DNA of 64,000 nucleotides, taken from the NCBI GenBank assembly GCA_965277025.1, contig OZ255706.1, positions 3,286,001 through 3,350,000 on the forward strand, given 5' to 3'. How positions within the stretch are numbered: the first letter of the stretch is position 1; the number at the start of each line of letters is the position of its first letter. Source of the stretch: Methylomarinum sp965277025. Lineage in GTDB: Bacteria; Pseudomonadota; Gammaproteobacteria; Methylococcales; Methylomonadaceae. A program made the position numbers and the translations under genes. The notes under the pieces are model-generated. The model saw nothing but the letters and a program-made list of their open reading frames with translations. It searched no databases and was not told the origin of the DNA. Shown one piece after another: positions 44,318 to 52,794 of the stretch.

Positions 44318-45703
44318 ATGGATTACTTCCCACTTTTTTTAAAACTCAAACAAAGAAAATGTTTAGTCATTGGCGCAGGTGATGTCGCCGCCCGAAAAAT
44401 CGAATTATTGTTGCGTGCAGATGCCGATATCACTGTCATTGCCAAAACATTTTCCAGTGCTGTCAAGCAGCTGGCTGAAAAACAGCCGATAACGCTGATA
44501 AAAAAATCATTTGCAGACAGTGATCTTGATGATTATTTTCTGCTGGTCTGTGCGACTGGCGACAAAACATTGAATCAACATGTCGCCTCAATAGCCCGGC
44601 AACAAAAAATATTGATCAATGTGGTGGACAGTCCTGCGCTTTGCAGTTTTATTTTTCCGGCCATCGTCGATAGGTCCCCCATTATTGCCGCCATATCGTC
44701 AGGAGGCGCATCACCGGTTTTGGCTCGCTTACTCCGCGCCAAAATAGAAACCATTATCGCACCGGCTTTTGGCAAACTGGCGCAACTGGCTGAAAAATAT
44801 CGCGGACGGGTCAAACAACAGATAAAAATTCCCGCACAACGCCGCATTTTTTGGGAAAAGGTTTTGCAAGGCGATATTGCCGAAAAAATTTTCCAGGGTC
44901 AATCTCGACAAGCCGAACAACAATTGGAGACTTTATTATCCAAACAAGGTAAAGCCCCGCCAATCGGCGAAGTCTACCTGGTTGGAGCTGGTCCCGGTGA
45001 CCCGGACTTGCTGACCCTGCGTGCCTTACGCCTGATGCAGCAAGCCGATGTTGTCGTGTACGACCGCCTGGTTTCTGCTGAAATACTGGATTTGGCCAGG
45101 CGGGATTCCGATAAAATATATGTCGGCAAACAGCGCAACAATCATTCTCTGCCACAAGAATCCATCAATGAGCTATTAGCTCGCCTGGCTTTGGAAGGTA
45201 AACGCGTCGTACGCCTCAAAGGAGGAGATCCATTTATTTTTGGCCGGGGTGGTGAAGAAATGGAAACACTGATTGAAAAAGAAATTCCATTTCAGGTCGT
45301 GCCCGGCATCACCGCCGCAGCCGGTTGCGCCAGTTATGCCGGTATTCCGTTAACGCACCGCGATCACGCCCAGTCTTGTGTTTTTGTTACCGGACACTTA
45401 AAAGATGGCACAATCAACCTGAACTGGGGACAGTTGGTCAGCCCAAATCAGACTGTGGTTATTTATATGGGGCTTATCGGTCTCAGACAAATTTGTCAGT
45501 CCCTGATTGAATATGGTTGTCCAAAAGAGCACCCCATCGCCATTATTCAACAAGGTACGACAGAAAATCAGCGTGTTATTACCGGCACGCTGTTGACATT
45601 ACCCGAACAAGTTAAAAATGAAACACTCAGCCCCCCCACCTTGATTATCATTGGCACGGTGGTCACCTTACACAAGAAACTGGATTGGTTTAAACATTCA
45701 TGA
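44318..45703 (+). CDS. cysG: Siroheme synthase CysG
   Basis: A 461-residue trifunctional enzyme. The N-terminal dehydrogenase/ferrochelatase part (LVIGAGDVAARKIELLL, ~residue 17) turns precorrin-2 into siroheme. The C-terminal uroporphyrinogen III methyltransferase from ~residue 215 has VYLVGAGPGDPDLLTLRALR, RLKGGDPFIFGRGGEE and VPGITAAAGCASYAGIPLTHR. Siroheme serves sulfite and nitrite reductases. The stop overlaps the next start as ATGA (45700-45703). Confidence 0.96.
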   Translation: MDYFPLFLKLKQRKCLVIGAGDVAARKIELLLRADADITVIAKTFSSAVKQLAEKQPITLIKKSFADSDLDDYFLLVCATGDKTLNQHVASIARQQKILINVVDSPALCSFIFPAIVDRSPIIAAISSGGASPVLARLLRAKIETIIAPAFGKLAQLAEKYRGRVKQQIKIPAQRRIFWEKVLQGDIAEKIFQGQSRQAEQQLETLLSKQGKAPPIGEVYLVGAGPGDPDLLTLRALRLMQQADVVVYDRLVSAEILDLARRDSDKIYVGKQRNNHSLPQESINELLARLALEGKRVVRLKGGDPFIFGRGGEEMETLIEKEIPFQVVPGITAAAGCASYAGIPLTHRDHAQSCVFVTGHLKDGTINLNWGQLVSPNQTVVIYMGLIGLRQICQSLIEYGCPKEHPIAIIQQGTTENQRVITGTLLTLPEQVKNETLSPPTLIIIGTVVTLHKKLDWFKHS

Positions 45704-46661
45704 ATATTTCCGCTCCATCGCTGCAGCTCATTTTTGCACTGCTGATATCCAGCCTGTTGTCCGCCTGCGATTCAAGCCCGAAAGCTGAAAAAACTTTTTC
45801 CTTCAAAAAGGAAGGACTCTATAGCGCCAGCTTGTCAGAAAATTATGCACTGATTGCTCCACTGGCGGGTTCTGCCGAATTATGGCAATTGAAACCGACA
45901 AAATTGATGCATAAATGGCAACATACCGACGAAAAAATGGCGTTATCGCCACGGCCATTTCAGCCGATGAGCAATACGCCGTCACCGCGGAAAGAAACTC
46001 CATTGCCTGGTGACGCATCAGCGATGGGGTTCTATTATCGGTCTGGTCCTTACCCAATATTTACAGTGTCGATTTATCCAAAGATGGACAATATGCATTG
46101 ATAGGCCTTGAAGACAAAGCCATTTACCTGTCCCTGGCGCAAGGCACAACCCGCTTCGCTTTCCCGCATGACGACCTGGTCACTCATACGGCATTATCAC
46201 TCAGTGGAAAATACGCCGCTACCGGCTCAAAAGATAAATCAGCGAAACTGTGGGATCTGGAGACCGGCAAATTACTCCATCAGTGGCAACACAATAATGA
46301 ATTATCCACTCTGGCTTTCAGCAAACATGACAGATATCTGTTGACTAACGCCGCACTAGCGAAGACCCGTTTATGGAAACTGCCCTCCGGTAAATTGTTC
46401 AAACAGCTTCCGCCGGAACGTTTAACCCTGATGTCCGCCACTTTCAGCAATAATGACAAATATCTGCTGACTGGCTGGGTTGCCTCCCGTATCGATCTCT
46501 GGGCGGTCAGAAAAGGCCAGCGCAAAAAATTCTGGCGCACCAAGAAAAATGACAACTGGCGACCGGCGGCAGCCAGCGTCCTGGCCCTGCATTTTGCAAA
46601 AAACAACAAAAAATTTTATAGCATCAGCAGCAATGGTTATTTACAACGCTGGCGACGCTGA
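45700..46661 (+). pseudogene. WD40-repeat lipoprotein, frameshift plus in-frame TGA
   Basis: A predicted lipoprotein: signal peptide with the lipobox LLSAC near residue 22, then WD40-like repeats (SGKYAATGSKDKSAKLWDLETGKLLHQW is the clearest). Frame is lost at six A in QHTDEK; seven A would give NGVIATAISADEQYAVTAERNSIAW. In that frame a TGA follows where TGG is expected (AW-stop-RISDG). The rest reads on from ALIGLEDKAIYLSL to QRWRR. Corrected length would be 320 residues. It is coupled to cysG by ATGA. Its role is unknown; WD40 proteins usually form protein scaffolds. Confidence 0.8.
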
Positions 46662-46668
46662 TTTGGCT

Positions 46669-46715
46669 AGAAGGCTGTCGGATTATGGATGATTCTACTA
46701 CGACAACCTCCTGGG
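46669..46715. repeat. Shortened copy of the miniature element
   Basis: The bases AAGGCTGTCGGATTATGG and the following ATGATTCTACT match one end of the element at 31212-31379. They run directly into CGACAACCTCC, the inverse of its other end. The interior is missing, so this looks like an internally deleted copy. It lies directly after the WD40 pseudogene. Confidence 0.65.
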
Positions 46716-46773
46716 GATTATTTCCTATTCACAATTCAGTGTAAATTCAGCATACTAAGCAATAATGCATCTT

Positions 46774-46830
46774 AAAGGATAGGTACCTTTAAATTTAGAT
46801 TGAGTTTTTTCCAAAAATCGCCTATCCTTT
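46774..46830. promoter_or_regulatory. Spaced 10-bp inverted repeat upstream of the cytochrome gene
   Basis: The arms AAAGGATAGG (46774-46783) and CCTATCCTTT (46821-46830) are perfectly complementary and 37 bases apart, 67 bases before the cytochrome c start. They could fold in the leader RNA or be a paired operator. No known factor can be assigned. Confidence 0.45.
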
Positions 46831-46896
46831 TGCAGGTTTGTTTATCTTTTGCAATCTTTGCAAACCCCCTTGTAACAACGAAGAGAGAGCGTAAAA

Positions 46897-47229
46897 ATGA
46901 AAAAATTAGCTATTTTAGCCGGTGCGGCTGTTATCGCATTAAGTGGTCAGGCTTTCGCTGATCAAAAATTGAAAGTCGGTAAGAAAATCTATGATCGTGC
47001 GTTCGGTCGTGGTTGCGGCGCATGTCATAACATTTCTTCCAACCCTCAGTTAAAAGAACTGATCAAAGCTGGCAAATTGGACAAAGCGGCTTTTGCTGAA
47101 GTCATCAAAGAAGGTCGTGGCGGCATGCCTAAAGCTGTTGACGCTATCATGGCTGTCGGTCCAGTTAAAAAAGCGGGCTACGATGTTGACGAAGCCATCG
47201 ATGCTGTATACGAGTACTTGGCTCAGTAA
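46897..47229 (+). CDS. Small periplasmic class I cytochrome c
   Basis: A 110-residue precursor with a signal peptide (LAILAGAAVIALSGQAFA, cleavage after ~residue 21). The haem site is CGACH near residue 41, and the likely methionine ligand is in GRGGMPKAV near residue 74. The mature protein of ~90 residues resembles the c5/c-555 type that carries electrons in the periplasm. It has GAGAGAG-like purines before the ATG, its own leader and a strong terminator, so it is a single-gene unit. The donor and acceptor are unknown. Confidence 0.88.
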   Translation: MKKLAILAGAAVIALSGQAFADQKLKVGKKIYDRAFGRGCGACHNISSNPQLKELIKAGKLDKAAFAEVIKEGRGGMPKAVDAIMAVGPVKKAGYDVDEAIDAVYEYLAQ

Positions 47230-47254
47230 TTGCGCTTCGACACATAAGCTATAC

Positions 47255-47288
47255 AAAAAAAGCCGCTTCGTTTGAAGCGGCTTTTTTC
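47255..47288 (+). terminator. Terminator after the cytochrome c gene
   Basis: The arms AAAAAGCCGCTTC and GAAGCGGCTTTTT form a strong hairpin with a short loop followed by T, 26 bases after the stop codon. A run of A on the other side would let it work on both strands. Confidence 0.92.
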
Positions 47289-47344
47289 GTTATCCCAGAC
47301 TTCTCTCTCTGGAGAAGGAGACAAGGTATGAAAACTTTTGGACT

Positions 47345-47974
47345 TTAACGTTTCCCGATAAATTTTCTACCCCGGCCCTCATGCTCCAGTCTGAATCGAT
47401 GACGCAACCAGAACCCAGCAATGGCGGCAATCATCAAACCACAAGAACCCAAAGTCAAATAAATCAATCGTTTTAACTGGGACAACTCTGCAATGAGTTT
47501 TTCATTGAGCTGCCGAGACTCAGGAGAAATAGATTGAACAGGGCTTTTTGGTGCAGAGTAGGAACGCAACACCTTGACATCATTTTTGATATCTTCAATA
47601 GCCCCAAGGGAAGTCGCCAAACTGCCTGAACGAATACTTTGTTCCAGAACACGTAATTTGCTTTCGATCGAACCACTGACCAAACCGACTAATTGCCCTT
47701 TGAGGATATCTATTTCCTGAGAAAGCACGGGATTTTTTAATGTTTGAACAGATACTGAATATTTTTGTTGGGCGGGTAATTTATCGGTGATGTCAAAAGA
47801 AGGAATTAACCAGAAGCCAATCACTAAAACCAGCGACATCAGCACTGCAAGCAGCAACAGTAATGCCCGGTTTATTCTGACAAGCGCCTGTTGGCGCTGA
47901 ACACCTTCAAACAAAACAACCGACTGCCTGTTTGTGTGGAAATCTTCTGGACCCTTTTTACGCATATCGCTCAT
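47345..47974 (-). CDS. Hypothetical two-helix membrane protein
   Basis: I do not recognise this 209-residue protein. A basic N-terminus is followed by a strong membrane helix (~residues 36-56, ALLLLLAVLMSLVLVIGFWLI). A ~110-residue soluble region with helical, partly coiled-coil character follows (LSQEIDILKGQLVGLVSGSIESKLRVLEQ). A second membrane helix (~168-188, LIYLTLGSCGLMIAAIAGFWL) precedes a basic tail. This hairpin topology would place the middle region in the periplasm. It converges with the cytochrome c gene, and IS-C copy 4 lies ~120 bases upstream. Confidence 0.7.
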   Translation of the reverse strand: MSDMRKKGPEDFHTNRQSVVLFEGVQRQQALVRINRALLLLLAVLMSLVLVIGFWLIPSFDITDKLPAQQKYSVSVQTLKNPVLSQEIDILKGQLVGLVSGSIESKLRVLEQSIRSGSLATSLGAIEDIKNDVKVLRSYSAPKSPVQSISPESRQLNEKLIAELSQLKRLIYLTLGSCGLMIAAIAGFWLRHRFRLEHEGRGRKFIGKR

Positions 47975-48094
47975 TTATTATATTTATTGCGGATTACCAA
48001 TAACCCTTACCGCCACGGCTACCTTCATTTATGGTGACAAAAATGCATAGCGTTTTTTATTATACAAGCTAAATCAGAAATGACTCCAATTTTT

Positions 48095-49317
48095 CTCTGT
48101 ACATGACAAAAAATATTAAAAGCTGGCGTAGCTCGTTGAAATGTAATTAAATACCGCATTTTGTTTTAGCGAATATGAATAACGGGACATTACAAATCAA
48201 CGAGCTGACCGTCATATTAACTGAGCACTTTCAATGGAACAAGGCAAGAATCGTTTGTTTTGTGGGTATGTTAATTGCTTTGATGGCAGTTAGCACGGTC
48301 AATCTGGCCCAGCTCGCCGTATTCTTTCCCAGTCGTGCAAAAATTTCCTCACGATATCGACGAATGCAACGATTTTTCAGTGACCATTGGCTGGATTACA
48401 ATGAAGTCGCTCATTTCATCATGAAACTGTTTGGTTTCACTGATCAGGATTACTATCTGACGTTAGACAGGACGAATTGGAAGTGGGGTAAAACCAATAT
48501 TAATCTGCTGGTGCTTGCCGTGGTTTATCGGGGTGCCGCCATTCCTGTGTATTGGTTGCCTTTAAACAAGCGGGGGCAACTCTAATACGAAGGAACGTAT
48601 AGCGCTGATGAAACGCTTTATTGCGCAGTTTGGCCGACATCACATCAAAGGTCTTTTGGCTGATCGGGAGTTTATTGGAGACGAATGGATGGGCTGGTTG
48701 TTTGAGCAAGAGATTCCCTTTTATATCCGTATTCGCAACAACGCCTGGACAACCAATGCCCAAGGCCAGCGAATACGCGTAGAGCGTTTGTTTTATGGGC
48801 TTAAGCCGGGTAGCACACGACACCTCTCAACAGCGCGCTATTTGGGAAATTGTTCAATTTATCTCAGTGGGTTACGGCTGAGTGATGGTGAGTTATTAAT
48901 CATCGTCTGTCAGCATTTGAACCCTGATGCGATTAAAATTTATGGCTTGTGTTGGGAAATCGAAACGCTTTTCGGCTGTTTAAAAGGACGGGGATTCAAA
49001 CTTGAGGAAACGCGTGTAGTCGGTTATCTTCGGATCAAAAAATTGTTAGTACTTCCCGTTATTGCTTTCTGTTGGTCACATAAAGCAGGCGAATGGAAAC
49101 ATGATTGCGAGTTACCAATAAAAACCAAAACACATCAGCGGCTCGCGCAAAGCCTGTTTCGATATGGATTAGATTGTATCCGCTCAACGTTGTTTAATGT
49201 CTTATCTCAATCAAAAAGGATGATTAGAAAAGTGATTGCTCTTTTGCAACCCATACCTTTTGTCACTGGAATACATGAGACTCATTTGTCATAAGTTAAT
49301 TTTTGTCATGTACAGAG
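48095..49317 (+). mobile_element. IS-C copy 4 (IS4 family), upstream of a membrane-protein gene and downstream of argG
   Basis: Ends CTCTGTACATGAC and its inverse are flanked by the 9-bp duplication CCAATTTTT (48086-48094 and 49318-49326). The length is 1223 bp, one base more than the intact copies because of an extra G in the transposase gene. Confidence 0.96.
48175..49294 (+). pseudogene. IS4-family transposase, frameshifted (IS-C copy 4)
   Basis: The gene matches the 372-residue transposase, but five G at 48572-48576 replace the four G of the other copies. The frame ends after 136 residues (LPLNKRGQL). The second frame from 48608 contains the remaining catalytic residues, with C for R in the YREK signature (YGLCWEIETLFGCLK). 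Both changes point to an inactive copy, although the extra G alone could be a sequencing error. Confidence 0.93.
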
Positions 49318-49404
49318 CCAATTTTTAACAGTCAGGAATCTCTGCATTGCAAAGATTCCTTTTATTTCTTGGGTCTACAAACAAAAAAGCAGATTTAACT
49401 GAGG

Positions 49405-50619
49405 TTATAAACGCTGTTTTTGCGCCGCAATTCTTAACCGTAAAGCATTCAACTTGATAAAACCTTCAGCGTCTTTTTGGTTGTATGCGCCTTCGTCTTC
49501 TTCAAAAGTTGCAATTGCCTCATCAAACAAACTATCTGTTTCTGAATCTCTGCCGACGACAGTGATATTGCCTTTATAAAGCTTTACCCGAACTTTGCCA
49601 TTGACATGTTCTTGCGGAGCATCAATCATTTCCTGCAACATTTTTCGCTCAGGACTCCACCAATAGCCATTATAAATTAATGTGGCATAACGCGGCATAA
49701 GCTCGTCTTTCAAATGTGCGACTTCCCGATCCAGAGTAATCGACTCCATTGCCCGGTGCGCTTTCAGCATCACCGTACCGGCTGGCGTTTCATAACATCC
49801 TCGTGATTTCATGCCGACATAACGGTTTTCTACGATATCCAAACGCCCAACCCCATTCTCGCCAGCTATTTTGTTCAGTTTATCCATCACTTCAGATGGC
49901 GAATGTGGTTCATCATCAATGGCGATAATATCGCCTTTCTGATAGGTCAATTCAATATAAGTTGGTTGATCGGGAGCCTTTTCAGGTGAAACAGTCCAGC
50001 GCCACATATCTTCCTCAGGCTCCGCCCATGGGTCTTCCAGAATTCCACCTTCATAGGAAATATGCAATGAATTGGCGTCCATAGAATAAGGCGATTTCTT
50101 GCCCTGTTTCATTTCCACGGCAATACCGTGTTTTTCCGCATAGTCCAACAGTTTTTGACGGGAATTCAAATCCCATTCACGCCACGGCGCAATAACGTGA
50201 ATATCCGGACGCAACGCATATGCACCCAGTTCAAACCTCACCTGATCGTTTCCTTTGCCGGTCGCGCCATGTGAAATTGCTTCCGCGCCGGTTTCATTGG
50301 CGATCTCGATCAATCGCTTGGCGATTAACGGCCTAGCGATAGAGGTACCCAACAAATACTCTCCTTCATAAATCGCATTAGCGCGAAACATTGGAAAAAT
50401 ATAGTCCCGGGCAAATTCCTCACGCAAATCTTCAATATAGATTTCCTTGATACCCGCCGCTTCTGCCTTTACACTGGCCGGCTCTACTTCTTCCCCTTGG
50501 CCGATATCGGCGGTGAACGTCACCACTTCACAAGAATACTCATCTTGTAGCCATTTTAAAATGACAGAAGTATCCAACCCGCCGGAATACGCTAAAACAA
50601 CTTTATTGATTTTTGCCAT
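49405..50619 (-). CDS. argG: Argininosuccinate synthase
   Basis: A 404-residue enzyme joining citrulline and aspartate with ATP in arginine synthesis. The N-terminal ATP pyrophosphatase loop is AYSGGLDTSVILKWL (~residue 9). SHGATGKGNDQVRFELG (~residue 115) and SYEGGILEDPW (~residue 189) are family signatures. It is complete and stands alone. The 121-bp tandem repeat array begins 55 bases upstream of its start, within the expected promoter region. Confidence 0.97.
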   Translation of the reverse strand: MAKINKVVLAYSGGLDTSVILKWLQDEYSCEVVTFTADIGQGEEVEPASVKAEAAGIKEIYIEDLREEFARDYIFPMFRANAIYEGEYLLGTSIARPLIAKRLIEIANETGAEAISHGATGKGNDQVRFELGAYALRPDIHVIAPWREWDLNSRQKLLDYAEKHGIAVEMKQGKKSPYSMDANSLHISYEGGILEDPWAEPEEDMWRWTVSPEKAPDQPTYIELTYQKGDIIAIDDEPHSPSEVMDKLNKIAGENGVGRLDIVENRYVGMKSRGCYETPAGTVMLKAHRAMESITLDREVAHLKDELMPRYATLIYNGYWWSPERKMLQEMIDAPQEHVNGKVRVKLYKGNITVVGRDSETDSLFDEAIATFEEDEGAYNQKDAEGFIKLNALRLRIAAQKQRL

Positions 50620-50670
50620 GAATATCTATGCTCTTGATTCAAATAGTCAAATTATACCTTAACTTAATAG

Positions 50671-51434
50671 AAACGCTGAACAAATCATCCATGATTTGTC
50701 AGCGTCCGCAAAACGAAAATGCGATTTCCGCTTTGCTCACAAAATCAATGGCTTGTCGCCATTAATTTTGGCGGCGCATCCGTGCACCGCTCGAAACACT
50801 GAACAAATCATCCATACTGCCAGCAACCACAAAACGAAAATGCGATTTCCGCTTTGCTCACAAAATCAATGGCTTGTCGCCATTAATTTTGGCGGCGCAT
50901 CCGTGCACCGCTCGAAACACTGAACAAATCATCCATACTGCCAGCAACCACAAAATGGAAATGCGATTTCCGCTTTGCTCACAAAATCAATGGCTTGTCG
51001 CCATTAATTTTGGCGGCGCATCCGTGCGCCGCTCGAAACGCTGAATAAATCATCCATACTGCCAGCAACCGCAAAACGGAAATGCGATTTCCGCTTTGCT
51101 CACAAAATCAATGGCTTGTCACCATCGATTTTGGCGGCGCATCCGTGCACCGCTCGAAACACTGAACAAATCATCCATACTGCCAGCAACCACAAAATGG
51201 AAATGCGATTTCCGCTTTGCTCACAAAATCAATGGCTTGTCACCATCGATTTTGGCGGCGCATCCGTGCGCCGCTCGAAACGCTGAATAAATCATCCATA
51301 CTGCCAGCAACCACAAAATGGAAATGCGATTTCCGCTTTGCTCACAAAATCAATGGCTTGTCACCATCGATTTTGGCGGCGCATCCATGCGCCGCTCGAA
51401 ACGCTGAATAAATCATCCATACTGCCAGCGTACG
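50671..51434. repeat. Tandem array of 121-bp units (six plus a partial)
   Basis: Units begin (GAACAAATCATCC or GAATAAATCATCC) at 50678, 50801, 50922, 51043, 51164 and 51285, with a partial unit at 51406. The first is 123 bp, the other five exactly 121 bp. Each unit contains ATGGC-TTGTC-GCCAT, and a hairpin of CGGCGCA/TGCGCCG, the latter perfect in the units reading TGCGCCG and one mismatch off in those reading TGCACCG. The first unit starts with a palindrome (50674-50704). There are no unique spacers and no conserved long frame, so this is not CRISPR. It fills most of the argG/mnmH gap. Confidence 0.93.
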
Positions 51435-51684
51435 CAAAACTTAAAATGTGATTTTCATCGTGCCCATACTCCTTGCGTGGGCGCGTCAAAATTTCACGCT
51501 CTGCGTTCTTAAAAGTGCCAAAATAAAGATTTTTTGCTTAGAACCCAAGCTTGGAGATTGGGAACCAGCAATTTACAACCAGTAAGAACTCATCTTTCAA
51601 TCTCTACAACTGCGCGGCCAGGATTGACAAAAATCCATGATAATATTCAACACTGCACTGTTGATTGACCTAACCATTACTATC
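51435..51684. repeat. Dispersed-repeat block before mnmH
   Basis: No gene is seen before the mnmH ATG. At 51470-51518 the bases TTGCGTGGGCGCGTCAAAA and the following TTCACG and CTGCGTT repeat the block at 31028-31075. At 51541-51575 the CCCAAGCTT/GGGAACCAGC hairpin segment repeats the one at 31140-31175 with changes. The order of pieces is the same at both sites, so they are copies of one larger repeat. Confidence 0.65.
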
Positions 51685-52794
51685 ATGACAAAACCCGATA
51701 CCGAGGATTATGCTGAAATTTTTTTAAATGACATTCCTTTAATGGATGTGCGCGCCCCGGTAGAATTCAGTAAAGGCGCTTTTCCCAACAGCCGGAATCT
51801 CCCGATTCTGGATAATCTTCAACGGGAATTGATTGGCACCCGTTACAAAGACCAGGGACAGGATGCCGCCATCGCTCTGTGTCTGGAACTGGCCACCGAT
51901 GAGATTCGCCAGCAACGCCTGGATAGCTGGATGGAATTCATTCTCAGGCACCCTGACGGCTATTTGTATTGTTTCCGTGGCGGCTTGCGTTCGCGCACCG
52001 CACAAAACTGGCTGAAAGCGCATGGCGTCGATTATCCGCTGGTGCGTGGCGGCTATAAAGCCATGCGTCGTTTTTTACTGGAACAACTGAGCGCCAATAG
52101 CCACACTATTCCCTGGCTCATTCTGGCCGGCATGACCGGTTCTGGCAAAACCCGGGTTTTGCAACAGACTCGTTTTCATATTGACCTGGAAGGCATGGCC
52201 AATCATAAAGGCTCCGCATTCGGACGTAATGCCCAGGATTCACAGCCCAGTCAGATCGATTTTGAAAATGCGCTTTCCATCGCGCTGATGAAACACCGAA
52301 GCCTAAATGGCTCGACACCATTATTACTGGAAGATGAAGGCCGTATGATTGGCCGGATTCTGTTGCCGCCAGAATTGCTGGCTGCCATGTCAAAAGCCCC
52401 CCGTCTTTTTCTTGAACGTCCGCTACATGAACGCGTGGCCATGATCCGCGATGATTATATCGACTGCAATTGGCCACATTACCAGCGTTATTACGCCCGC
52501 CGTGCTGAAGATAAATTCTGCCATTTTGTACTGGATAACCTGGCCCGCATCAAAAACCGCCTGGGTGGTGTCCGACATCAGCAAGTTCACCAAGCCTTCG
52601 AACAAGCCCTTGATCGACTGTTTGCATACGGTGACAGCGAACTTTTCATCGCTCCGATTCAAACACTGTTAACCGACTATTACGATCCGATGTATCAATA
52701 TCAATTACAAAAAAAGCCAGTCGATATTTTATTTAAAGGCAATGAAAATGAAATTTTGCAGTGGCTAAACAATCATCAGGAAATAACGCTATGA
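51685..52794 (+). CDS. mnmH: tRNA 2-selenouridine synthase
   Basis: A ~369-residue SelU/MnmH that replaces sulfur by selenium in 2-thiouridine at tRNA wobble position 34, using selenophosphate and a geranylated intermediate. The N-terminal rhodanese domain has the cysteine loop YCFRGGLRSRTAQNWL (~residue 93). A P-loop follows at GMTGSGKTRVLQ (~residue 150). I use the ATG at 51685 (MTKPDTEDYAEIF); the frame is open 16 codons further. The stop overlaps the next gene's ATG (ATGA), which encodes the selenophosphate supplier. Confidence 0.95.
   Translation: MTKPDTEDYAEIFLNDIPLMDVRAPVEFSKGAFPNSRNLPILDNLQRELIGTRYKDQGQDAAIALCLELATDEIRQQRLDSWMEFILRHPDGYLYCFRGGLRSRTAQNWLKAHGVDYPLVRGGYKAMRRFLLEQLSANSHTIPWLILAGMTGSGKTRVLQQTRFHIDLEGMANHKGSAFGRNAQDSQPSQIDFENALSIALMKHRSLNGSTPLLLEDEGRMIGRILLPPELLAAMSKAPRLFLERPLHERVAMIRDDYIDCNWPHYQRYYARRAEDKFCHFVLDNLARIKNRLGGVRHQQVHQAFEQALDRLFAYGDSELFIAPIQTLLTDYYDPMYQYQLQKKPVDILFKGNENEILQWLNNHQEITL

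Noticed and set aside
47345..47974. Chemotaxis receptor-like protein
   Set aside because: It has two membrane helices and coiled-coil character but no signalling-domain motif, and it is only 209 residues.
50696..51411. Short open frames in the repeat array
   Set aside because: They arise because the 121-bp unit is repeated; they have no ribosome site, and their translation is repetitive and unlike any protein.
50671..51434. CRISPR array
   Set aside because: The units are head-to-tail copies of 121 bp with no short direct repeats separated by unique spacers, and no cas genes are nearby.
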